Below, one piece after another: positions 17,826-25,174 of a DNA stretch of 38,553 nucleotides. A program made the translations under genes and the position numbers. The notes below the pieces were generated by a model. The model did not search any database. It was not told the origin of the DNA and saw only the letters and a list, made by a program, of their open reading frames with translations. Source of the stretch: Flavicella sp037132785 (GTDB taxonomy: Bacteria; Bacteroidota; Bacteroidia; Flavobacteriales; Flavobacteriaceae); contig NZ_JBAHZZ010000069.1 of NCBI RefSeq assembly GCF_037132785.1, positions 1-38,553 on the forward strand, written 5' to 3'. Each line of letters begins with the position of its first letter. The first letter of the stretch is position 1.

Positions 17826-18797
17826 ATGGCAAGAATACTTACTGGAGTACAGAGTACAGGAGTTCCTCACTTAGGAAATTTACTTGGAGCAATAGAGCCA
17901 GCAATAACAATGGCAAACGACCCTAAAAATGAATCTTTCATTTTTATTGCTGATATGCATTCGGTAACTCAAATTAAAGATAACGAAGTCTTAAGTGAAA
18001 ATACTTATGCGGTTGCTGCTACTTGGCTTGCCATGGGATTAGACACAAGTAAAACCGTTTTCTATCGTCAAAGCGATGTGCCTGAGACTACTGAGCTTTC
18101 GTGGTATTTAAGCTGTTATTTCCCTTATCAACGTCTAACATTAGCACATTCGTTTAAAGATAAAGCTGACAGGCTTACCGATGTAAACTCAGGCTTATTC
18201 TATTATCCTATGCTTATGGCTGCAGATATTTTATTGTACGATGCCGAATATGTTCCTGTGGGTAAAGATCAGCTTCAACATTTAGAAATGACTCGAGATG
18301 TAGCTAATCGTTTCAACCATCAAATGGGAGATACTTTTGTAGTTCCAGATGCCAAAATCAGCGAAAAATCAAAATATGTTACTGGAACTGATGGTAGTAA
18401 AATGAGTAAATCAAAAGATAATTTGATTAATATATTTTTGCCCAAGAAACAGTTAAAAAAACAAGTAATGGGAATTGATACCGATAGTAAAACGCTAGAG
18501 GAACCAAAAGACCCAAACTCTTGTAATATTTTTACAATATATAATTTACTAGCAAGCGAGCAGCAAACAGAAGAAATGAGAGCTAATTATTTAGCAGGTA
18601 ATTTTGGATATGGACATGCTAAAATGGCACTTCTAAATGTGATTCTAGAGAAATATGCCGAGCCTCGAGATAAGTTCGATTATTTTATGAATAACAAGCA
18701 AGAATTGGATGTAATTTTAAAAAAAGGTTCTGAAAAAGCTAGAAAAGTTAGTTCGGTAGTTCTAGCAAAAGTGAGAACTAAATTGGGATTCAAATAA
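17826..18797 (+). CDS. trpS: Tryptophanyl-tRNA synthetase
   Basis: TrpRS charges tRNA-Trp with tryptophan in the cytoplasm. The 323-residue protein is the usual bacterial length. The class I signature HIGH appears as HLGN at 15-18 (TGVPHLGNLLG), and KMSKS is exact at 192-196. The GVQSTGVPHLGN start and the DMHSVT stretch are typical of TrpRS, with no sign of the TyrRS variant. It stands alone between two decayed regions, with its own promoter-like element and terminator, so it is an essential gene kept within eroding DNA. Confidence 0.97.
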   Translation: MARILTGVQSTGVPHLGNLLGAIEPAITMANDPKNESFIFIADMHSVTQIKDNEVLSENTYAVAATWLAMGLDTSKTVFYRQSDVPETTELSWYLSCYFPYQRLTLAHSFKDKADRLTDVNSGLFYYPMLMAADILLYDAEYVPVGKDQLQHLEMTRDVANRFNHQMGDTFVVPDAKISEKSKYVTGTDGSKMSKSKDNLINIFLPKKQLKKQVMGIDTDSKTLEEPKDPNSCNIFTIYNLLASEQQTEEMRANYLAGNFGYGHAKMALLNVILEKYAEPRDKFDYFMNNKQELDVILKKGSEKARKVSSVVLAKVRTKLGFK

Positions 18798-18826
18798 ACA
18801 TAACTTTTTTTGAAACATACTGTTTT

Positions 18827-18860
18827 AACCCTTTGTCTTATCGCAAAGGGTTTTATTTTT
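18827..18860 (+). terminator. Rho-independent terminator after trpS
   Basis: AACCCTTTG at 18827-18835 pairs with CAAAGGGTT at 18844-18852 around an eight-base loop. It is followed by a T-rich run through 18860, and the hairpin starts 30 bases after the trpS stop. Confidence 0.85.
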
Positions 18861-19485
18861 ATTGAAATATATTTTAAAGAAAACAGCTAATACCAAATGA
18901 ATTTCAGAGTGGTTGATAATAAATTTGAATTATTTTTCTTCTAAACCTTTATGAACATCTGGGGTTACAACCATTCGTCGTTTTCCTCCATTAGAAATTT
19001 TAAGCATGGTTTCTAATCCTAATTCACAATACACTTTAGCCCACCTTCGAATACTTGATTCACTAACATTTAAATGCAACGCTAAATCATTTTGATTGGT
19101 AATCTATTTTGATTGCTTAAAAAGCAAAAACAAAATACGGGTTTTAACACGGTGAGATTTACTTCTTTTACGTAGATTCTCTAAATAATATTTACTCTCT
19201 TTTACGATAAATGTTCTTAATAATGCCATGCAGGAAGATACAAAATACATCAATCAAATGGAAATATAATTGATGTAAACTCTTCAATAATTTTAACAAA
19301 CCCAAATTTCCTCGGATAATAAATACTTCGCTAGACCTTTGTTCAAAAGTTTTGTTTTTTAATCAAAAAAAACTTTTTGAATTAACGTCCCTGATTTACG
19401 ACTTAGCCCTTGAAAACTATTAACAGATGTTCCTTCTTCTCAAAGGAATTAAACACTAAATTCGCCTAAATTAAAAACTTATAAT
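18861..19485. other. Spacer holding a transposase remnant
   Basis: The 625 bases between the trpS terminator and the repeat-protein gene hold the interrupted transposase fragment at 18930-19229. The remaining 256 bases before the next ATG show no reading frame with coding character, no obvious terminal inverted repeat and no exact TAnnTTTG element. TAAATTCG near 19457 is a one-mismatch version. Confidence 0.5.
18930..19229 (-). pseudogene. Helix-turn-helix transposase fragment with in-frame stop
   Basis: Read on the minus strand from the ATG at 19229, the frame gives MALLRTFIVKESKYYLENLR and a further 21 codons. It then meets TAG at 19104-19106 (codon 42), and continues in the same frame as ITNQNDLALHLNVSESSIRR and beyond to a TAA at 18930-18932. 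The second part is a clear helix-turn-helix (NDLALHLNVSESSIRRWAKV). The order resembles the DNA-binding N-terminus of IS630-type transposases, but the DDE catalytic region is missing altogether. It is therefore both nonsense-mutated and 3'-truncated. It differs in sequence from the transposase start at the left edge. Confidence 0.7.
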
Positions 19486-19875
19486 ATGAAAAAAGCATTA
19501 TTACTATTTATCGCATTCACTACAATTAGCTTGGGAGGTCTTTCAGCTCAGTCATTTTCTGGATTAACAAAAGCCCTTACATCTTCTAGTAGCGAAACTC
19601 AGCAGGAAGCTTTATTAAATCAATCTGAAATTCAAAATCTAATTGCTGCAAAACTGGGTGAAAGTCCTGAGTTGACAGATGAAGCCATCAATTATTTAAA
19701 AAACAACGCTGAGACAAAATCAGAGATTTCTGCTGTAATTGCTGAAAATCCAACATCTAAGGAAAAGATAATGGATTATATCACTAGCAATCCTGAACTT
19801 CTTTCTAAAGCCATGGACTACATTAAAAGTAAACCTGAACTCATGGAAAAAGCACTCAAATTAATTGGGATGTAA
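19486..19875 (+). CDS. Small secreted protein made of six 14-residue repeats (unknown function)
   Basis: The 129-residue protein starts with a clear signal peptide (MKKALLLFIAFTTISLGGLS, likely cut after AQ at 21-22) and a Ser/Thr-rich linker to about 45. Residues 46-129 divide exactly into six 14-residue units, to the last amino acid. The consensus is roughly [NS]PEL-x-x-[EK]-A-[IM]-x-Y-[IL]-K-[NS]. Units 1, 2, 4, 5 and 6 keep an acidic or polar residue at position 3, and every unit has hydrophobic residues at positions 8 and 11-12. The pattern predicts stacked short helices. I do not recognise the family. It has its own terminator and converges on gdhA. Confidence 0.75.
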   Translation: MKKALLLFIAFTTISLGGLSAQSFSGLTKALTSSSSETQQEALLNQSEIQNLIAAKLGESPELTDEAINYLKNNAETKSEISAVIAENPTSKEKIMDYITSNPELLSKAMDYIKSKPELMEKALKLIGM

Positions 19876-19884
19876 AATCATAAA

Positions 19885-19912
19885 AAAAGGCTACTTCATA
19901 AAGTAGCCTTTT
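19885..19912. terminator. Bidirectional terminator between repeat protein and gdhA
   Basis: AAAAGGCTACTT at 19885-19896 and AAGTAGCCTTTT at 19901-19912 form a perfect 12-bp stem with a four-base loop. A-tracts and T-tracts on each side let it end transcripts from both strands, and it lies between two convergent genes. Confidence 0.9.
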
Positions 19913-19932
19913 ATATATATAACTATATTCGT

Positions 19933-21276
19933 TTATACAACACCCTGAGCTAGCATGGCATCTGCAACTTTTACAAAACCAGCAATATTAGCCCCTTTAA
20001 CATAGTCTACATATCCGGTTTCGTCTTTACCATACCTTACACAAGACTTATGTATATCTATCATAATTTCTTGTAATTTCTCGTCTACCTCTTCTCTCGA
20101 CCATCTAAATCGCAATGAATTTTGGGTCATTTCTAATCCTGAAGTTGCAACTCCTCCTGCATTTGATGCTTTTCCTGGTGCAAATAATATCTTTGCTTTA
20201 TGAAACTCAGATATTGCATCAGGGGTTGAAGGCATATTTGCTCCTTCACTCACACAAATACAACCATTTTTCATCAAAGTAATTGCATCTTCACGACTCA
20301 ATTCATTTTGTGTAGCACAAGGCAAAGCAATATCACAAGAAACTGCCCATGGTCTTTCTCCTTTCAGAAATTCAGCAGATGGATATTGATCAACATATTC
20401 TGAAATACGTCCTCTTTTTACATTTTTTAAATGCATAATAAAAGCCAGTTTTTCCTTATCGATACCCTCTGAATCATAAATACTACCCGAAGAATCAGAC
20501 ATGGTTAAGACTTTAGCTCCCAATTGAATCGCTTTTTCAGTGGCATATTGCGCTACATTTCCAGATCCTGAAACCAATACGTTTTTCCCATCAAAAGAAT
20601 CATTTTTTTCTTTTAACATACCTTGAGCAAAATAAACAGTTCCATATCCTGTGGCTTCAGGTCGAATTAAAGAACCTCCCCAAGACAAACCTTTTCCGGT
20701 TAACACTCCTGTAAACTCGTTTTTTAATTTTTTATATGCTCCAAATAAAAATCCAATTTCGCGAGTTCCCACTCCTATATCTCCTGCAGGGATATCTGTA
20801 TTTGCACCAATATGTCGAGATAACTCACTCATAAAAGCATGACAAAAACGCATAATTTCATCGTCTGATTTCCCTTTGGGATCAAAATCAGAACCTCCTT
20901 TACCTCCACCCATAGGTAAAGTTGTAAGTGAATTTTTAAATACTTGTTCAAATGCCAAAAATTTTAGAATACTTAAATTAACGGTTGGATGGAACCGTAA
21001 CCCTCCTTTATAAGGACCAATCGCAGAATTCATTTGAATACGATACCCTCTATTAACATGAATATCTCCTGTGTCATCAACCCAAGACACACGAAACATA
21101 ATCACTCGCTCAGGCTCCACCATCCTCAACAGAATATTTTTACCATAATAAATACTGTTCTTAACAATATAAGGGATTACTGTATCAGCCACCTCTTGAA
21201 CTGCTTGTAAAAACTCTGGTTCATGAGCGTCTCTAGCCCGAACCTGTTCCATAAACTCGTCAATTATTTTTTGCAT
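19933..21276 (-). CDS. gdhA: Glutamate dehydrogenase, hexameric type
   Basis: Glutamate dehydrogenase interconverts 2-oxoglutarate plus ammonium and glutamate in the cytoplasm. From the ATG at 21276 the protein has 447 residues, the length of the E. coli GdhA type. The open frame extends 21 codons further to 21339 with a Cys/Arg-rich stretch unlike the family, so the internal ATG (MQKIIDEFMEQV) is chosen. Conserved motifs include GPYKGGLRFHPTVN, PMGGGKGGSDFDPKG with the catalytic lysine region, and the nucleotide-binding VSGSGNVAQYA. NADP use is usual for this type but not proven here. It shares the terminator at 19885-19912 with the facing gene. Confidence 0.96.
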   Translation of the reverse strand: MQKIIDEFMEQVRARDAHEPEFLQAVQEVADTVIPYIVKNSIYYGKNILLRMVEPERVIMFRVSWVDDTGDIHVNRGYRIQMNSAIGPYKGGLRFHPTVNLSILKFLAFEQVFKNSLTTLPMGGGKGGSDFDPKGKSDDEIMRFCHAFMSELSRHIGANTDIPAGDIGVGTREIGFLFGAYKKLKNEFTGVLTGKGLSWGGSLIRPEATGYGTVYFAQGMLKEKNDSFDGKNVLVSGSGNVAQYATEKAIQLGAKVLTMSDSSGSIYDSEGIDKEKLAFIMHLKNVKRGRISEYVDQYPSAEFLKGERPWAVSCDIALPCATQNELSREDAITLMKNGCICVSEGANMPSTPDAISEFHKAKILFAPGKASNAGGVATSGLEMTQNSLRFRWSREEVDEKLQEIMIDIHKSCVRYGKDETGYVDYVKGANIAGFVKVADAMLAQGVV

Positions 21277-21456
21277 AGTGTATTCTTTTAATTTCGAATT
21301 AAAATTACTAAAAATATATTTATCTCTTCTTCTACACATAAATTTTTTATAAACATTAACAGCAATTTGTATTTACAGGTATCACCAATACTATTCCAGT
21401 AAAAAATAGTACAGGTCTTTTTCTTTTTTTAAATTAGCAGACTAATTTCAGAAACA

Positions 21457-22476
21457 ATGTTAGATAAAGTAAAAAAGCTGATTGGTGATGTAGAAGCATT
21501 TAATGCTTCTACAAAAGAAGAGGTGGAACAATTCAGAATTCAATACCTCGGTAGTAAAGGTGTTTTAAAAGATCTTTTTAATGATTTTAAAACCGTAGAG
21601 AATCATTTAAAAAAGGATATTGGACAAGCATTGAACCAATTGAGAGGTGCAGCTTCTGAAAAAGTAAATGAGCTAAAAAATTCTTTTGGAAACACTACTG
21701 AAACAAAAAGTTTGTATGGCGACTTAACACGCCCAGCTGACCCTATTAATCTAGGAGCTAGACATCCTATTTCAATTGTGAGAAATCAAATCATTGAAAT
21801 TTTCAACAGAATTGGATTCACAGTCTCTGAAGGACCTGAAATTGAAGATGACTGGCATAATTTTACTGCTTTAAACTTGCCAGAGTACCACCCTGCTCGT
21901 GATATGCAAGATACTTTTTTTATAGAAAAAAATCCAGATTTGTTATTGAGAACACATACCTCATCAGTACAAACAAGGTATATGGAGAATAATACTCCTC
22001 CCATTCGTACTTTATCTCCTGGTAGAGTCTTTAGGAATGAAGATATTTCGGCTCGTGCCCATTGTATTTTTCATCAAATTGAAGGGTTGTATATTGATAC
22101 AGATGTTTCTTTTGCCGATTTAAAACAAACCTTATTGTATTTCACAAAAGAGATGTTTGGAAAATCTAAAATAAGATTACGCCCCTCCTATTTCCCTTTT
22201 ACAGAACCAAGTGCTGAAGTGGATATTTATTGGGGACTAGAAACGGAAACTGATTATAAAATTACCAAAGGAACTGGATGGTTAGAAATTATGGGTTGTG
22301 GAATGGTAGACCCTAATGTTTTAAAAAACGCAAATATCGACTCAACTAAATATAGTGGATATGCATTCGGGATGGGGATTGAAAGAATTGCAATGCTGTT
22401 ATATCAAATTCCTGATATTAGAATGTTTTATGAAAATGACGTACGATTCTTAGAGCAATTTAAATCTGTTCTTTAA
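21457..22476 (+). CDS. pheS: Phenylalanyl-tRNA synthetase alpha subunit
   Basis: PheS is the catalytic subunit of the alpha2-beta2 PheRS that charges tRNA-Phe. The 339-residue length is standard. An N-terminal coiled-coil region (about 1-90) binds tRNA, followed by the class II core with motif 1 near HPISIVRNQIIEIFNRIGF, motif 2 around RVFRNEDISARAHCIFHQIEG and motif 3 GYAFGMGIERIAMLLYQIPD. The conserved HTSSVQTR and FPFTEPSAEVDIYW stretches are present. The beta subunit gene (pheT) is not nearby, as is common in Bacteroidota. The stop codon overlaps the start of the next gene (TAATG). Confidence 0.97.
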   Translation: MLDKVKKLIGDVEAFNASTKEEVEQFRIQYLGSKGVLKDLFNDFKTVENHLKKDIGQALNQLRGAASEKVNELKNSFGNTTETKSLYGDLTRPADPINLGARHPISIVRNQIIEIFNRIGFTVSEGPEIEDDWHNFTALNLPEYHPARDMQDTFFIEKNPDLLLRTHTSSVQTRYMENNTPPIRTLSPGRVFRNEDISARAHCIFHQIEGLYIDTDVSFADLKQTLLYFTKEMFGKSKIRLRPSYFPFTEPSAEVDIYWGLETETDYKITKGTGWLEIMGCGMVDPNVLKNANIDSTKYSGYAFGMGIERIAMLLYQIPDIRMFYENDVRFLEQFKSVL

Positions 22477-22877
22477 TGAAAAAAGACATTCTTATTCCTG
22501 AAGTTACAGATGTCTTTATGGCCATTGTAAAAGAATACAATGAAGATTTTAAATGTGATGATTGGAATGCCTATATTATAAACAATAAAGAGGTTGAACT
22601 TGAAATGGTTTTAATTCTCTCTAAAGGAGATGAAGAAACAACAAAGCTTAAAACCTCTGTTCTTCGTAAAAAAATCGACAAATTACCCGCAAAATCTTAC
22701 GCAAAAGTGGAGTATATCAACCCTGCTGTTTTGCGATTAAATAATATTTTTGATGTCACCTTTTTTGAAGCTAATAAAATGTTCGATAAAACCTTCACAT
22801 TTAAAAAAGGAACCGTAAAAGAAGGCTCACTTAGGATGATTCCTCTGTTAAAGAAAAAAGGCGTTCTTATCAAATAA
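22476..22877 (+). CDS. Small conserved unknown protein translationally coupled to pheS
   Basis: The 133-residue protein starts in the TAATG that contains the pheS stop, so translation is probably coupled. It has no signal peptide or membrane helix and is predicted cytoplasmic. Visible features are an IPEVTDVFMAIVKEYNEDF start, the segment DDWNAYIINNKEVELEMVLILSKG, a positively charged middle (KTSVLRKKIDKLPAKSYAKVEYI) and alternating beta strands to the end. I believe similar proteins follow pheS in other flavobacteria and are sometimes mislabelled as PheRS alpha, but this is from memory. It has no synthetase motif. Function is unknown. Confidence 0.85.
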   Translation: MKKDILIPEVTDVFMAIVKEYNEDFKCDDWNAYIINNKEVELEMVLILSKGDEETTKLKTSVLRKKIDKLPAKSYAKVEYINPAVLRLNNIFDVTFFEANKMFDKTFTFKKGTVKEGSLRMIPLLKKKGVLIK

Positions 22878-22978
22878 GCATAGCTATACTTCAAATAATG
22901 GCTTTCTTAGTTTCTTTTATTAGGCAATCTTGGAGAGATTACCTATCTTTATTTTTTATATTAAATTGATACCCCAAT

Positions 22979-24049
22979 ATGAGGATAATTTTAAGTTCTA
23001 TTTTTATTTGTTTGACTTTTACCGTACAAGCCCAGATATCAACCTTATATGTAGGAGGCTTTACTGATGGTGAAGGAAAAGGAATTTACACGTTTGATTT
23101 CAATAGCCAAACAGGAGCTCTAAAGAATCAAAAACTAGTTGCTAAAGCTAATAAGCCTTCTTACTTAGTCATCAGCCCTGATAAAAAAACAGTGTATGCA
23201 GCTACGGCATCTGATAATTATTTAAACACTAATAGTGGTGCAATTGCCTCCTTTACTGTCCTTAAAGACGGAATGCTGGAGAAAAACGCAGAAATAAGTT
23301 CTTATGGAGAAACCCCATGTCATTTAAGCTTAAATGATAAAGGAGATAAATTGGTTGTTTCTAATTATTCAGGTGGTACTTTTAGCCTATATTCAATTCA
23401 CAAAAAAGGTCAAATAAACACAGTTATTCAGGTAGAAAATTTAAACTACGATAGTATCAAAGCTCATACGCATGCTGCACAGTTTTTTAAAGACCAATTA
23501 TTTGTTGCTGATTTAGGTTTGAATAATTTAATCCAATATACTTTTAAAGATTCTAGCTATGTGGAAACACAAAGCATTCCTATGTTAGAAAAAAGTGGAC
23601 CTAGACATTTTGTTATGACAGAAAATGCTGAGTTCATTTATGTTATTAATGAATACGGAGGAACTATAAGTACTTTAGTAAAAGAAGGAAATACTTACAT
23701 CAGAAAAAACGATGTCTCTACACTTAGACAAAATTATAAAGGAATAAATGCTTGTGCGGATATCCATCTTTCTCCTGATGAAAAATTCTTATATGGGTCT
23801 AATAGAGGAGAAAACACTATTGTTGTTTTTGAAAGAAACAAAAAAAATGGTGATCTAAAAAAGGTACAAACGATTAGTTGTCACGGGGACTGGCCCAGAA
23901 ACTTTACTTTAGGTCCTAAAGGAAACTTCCTACTCGTTGCCAATCGAAAATCTAACAATATTTCTATTTTCTTAATCGATAAAGCCAGTGGTGAACTTAC
24001 TTATATTTATGATGTAAAATCACCAAATCCTACTTGTTTACAATTCTAA
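22979..24049 (+). CDS. Secreted beta-propeller lactonase (6-phosphogluconolactonase family fold)
   Basis: The 356-residue protein has a signal peptide (MRIILSSIFICLTFTVQAQ) and then a seven-bladed propeller of the YbhE/Pgl lactonase family. Repeated blade motifs such as GIYTFDFNSQTGAL, SPDKKTVYAAT, SPDEKFLYGSNRGENTIVVF and NFLLVANRKSNNISIF are visible. Cytoplasmic members hydrolyse 6-phosphogluconolactone in the pentose phosphate pathway. The export signal makes that role unlikely here, and an extracytoplasmic sugar lactone is a better guess. It ends four bases from the facing gpsA gene with no terminator between. Family confidence is high, substrate confidence low. Confidence 0.85.
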   Translation: MRIILSSIFICLTFTVQAQISTLYVGGFTDGEGKGIYTFDFNSQTGALKNQKLVAKANKPSYLVISPDKKTVYAATASDNYLNTNSGAIASFTVLKDGMLEKNAEISSYGETPCHLSLNDKGDKLVVSNYSGGTFSLYSIHKKGQINTVIQVENLNYDSIKAHTHAAQFFKDQLFVADLGLNNLIQYTFKDSSYVETQSIPMLEKSGPRHFVMTENAEFIYVINEYGGTISTLVKEGNTYIRKNDVSTLRQNYKGINACADIHLSPDEKFLYGSNRGENTIVVFERNKKNGDLKKVQTISCHGDWPRNFTLGPKGNFLLVANRKSNNISIFLIDKASGELTYIYDVKSPNPTCLQF

Positions 24050-24053
24050 ATAA

Positions 24054-25049
24054 TTAATCTAACAAGTCTGTCAATAATTTAAACTGATGTTTTGGACTCC
24101 TTTTTAAATATACAATATTATATACTGTATCTATAATAGGTGTATTAGCTTGGTTTACTTCATTCAGTTTGTATGCGCTTTTTACTGCGTAATACCCTTC
24201 TGCAACCATACTCATTTCCATCATTGCAGCTTTTACAGTATAACCTTTACCTAACATATTCCCAAACATTCTATTTCTACTAAAAGTAGAATAGCCCGTA
24301 ACTAATAAATCGCCTAAATAAGCTGAATTATTAATATTACGTTTCATTTTATGTATCTTTTTGATATAACCCTTCATTTCTCGAATCGCATTCGACATAA
24401 GAACAGCCTGAAAATTATCTCCATACCCTAATCCATGAGCAATTCCTGCTGCAATTGCATAGATGTTTTTTAACATTGCCGCATACTCCGTTCCAATAAT
24501 ATCATCTGAAGTTTTACATTTGATATAATCCCCAGACAATACATCACTTAGCAATTTCGCTTTTACCTCATCTTGACAAGCGATTGTTAAATAAGACAAA
24601 CGCTCCATAGCAACTTCTTCTGCATGACAAGGTCCTGTTACGACTCCAATATTTTCAAAAGGTATTTGATGTTCTCTATGTAAATGTTCCCCTACAATCA
24701 ATCCTGTTTCGGGAACAATCCCTTTAATGGCAGAAAAAATAGTTTTTTCAGATAGATCTTCATTAATTTTTGATAATTCAGACATCAAAAATGCAGAAGG
24801 AATCGCAAAAATCAACACATCAGCATAGGAAACCATTTCGTTTATATCTGCAGATAAAAACAATTGATCTACATTAAATTCTGCAGAAGAAAGATAATTA
24901 GGATTATGCTTGTTTTTTTTAATATATTCAATAGAACTCTCAGAACGCATATACCAGCCAACAGTTATTAGGTTTTCACACAACATTTTAACGATTGCGG
25001 TAGCCCAACTTCCTCCACCTAATACTGCAATTTTTAAAGATTTATCCAT
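24054..25049 (-). CDS. gpsA: Glycerol-3-phosphate dehydrogenase [NAD(P)+]
   Basis: GpsA reduces dihydroxyacetone phosphate to sn-glycerol-3-phosphate, the backbone of phospholipids. The 331-residue cytoplasmic protein has the N-terminal Rossmann motif AVLGGGSWATA (residues 8-18), the middle motif VVTGPCHAEEVA, and the C-terminal substrate domain with EYAAMLKNIYAIAAGIAHGL, which includes the catalytic lysine, then GDLLVTGYSTFSRNRMFG. Length and motif order are standard. A TATTTTTG element lies 20 bases upstream. It is divergent from the flippase gene. Confidence 0.96.
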   Translation of the reverse strand: MDKSLKIAVLGGGSWATAIVKMLCENLITVGWYMRSESSIEYIKKNKHNPNYLSSAEFNVDQLFLSADINEMVSYADVLIFAIPSAFLMSELSKINEDLSEKTIFSAIKGIVPETGLIVGEHLHREHQIPFENIGVVTGPCHAEEVAMERLSYLTIACQDEVKAKLLSDVLSGDYIKCKTSDDIIGTEYAAMLKNIYAIAAGIAHGLGYGDNFQAVLMSNAIREMKGYIKKIHKMKRNINNSAYLGDLLVTGYSTFSRNRMFGNMLGKGYTVKAAMMEMSMVAEGYYAVKSAYKLNEVNQANTPIIDTVYNIVYLKRSPKHQFKLLTDLLD

Positions 25050-25068
25050 AAATTAATGATTCAATTCT

Positions 25069-25094
25069 CAAAAATAAGAATTTATACGCAACAA
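25069..25094 (-). promoter_or_regulatory. Candidate gpsA promoter
   Basis: On the minus strand a TTG (25094-25092), 15 bases, then TATTTTTG (25076-25069) resembles the TTG-N17-23-TAnnTTTG promoter with slightly short spacing. It ends 20 bases before the gpsA ATG. Confidence 0.4.
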
Positions 25095-25144
25095 TTCACA
25101 GTATAATCAGGATTCCTTAGACTACAAGCTGTAAGAAATATTAC

Positions 25145-25152
25145 TATCTTTG
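25145..25152 (+). promoter_or_regulatory. Candidate -7 element of the flippase gene
   Basis: TATCTTTG matches TAnnTTTG exactly. Transcription would start near 25159, about 16 bases before the proposed TTG start at 25175, which supports that unusual start codon. The -33 half is weak (TTAG at 25117-25120). Confidence 0.5.
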
Positions 25153-25174
25153 GAAAAGATTCAAATCATACCCA

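Noticed and set aside
21277..21339. A 21-residue N-terminal extension of GdhA
   Set aside because: The Cys/Arg-rich extension is foreign to the family, while the internal ATG gives the standard length.
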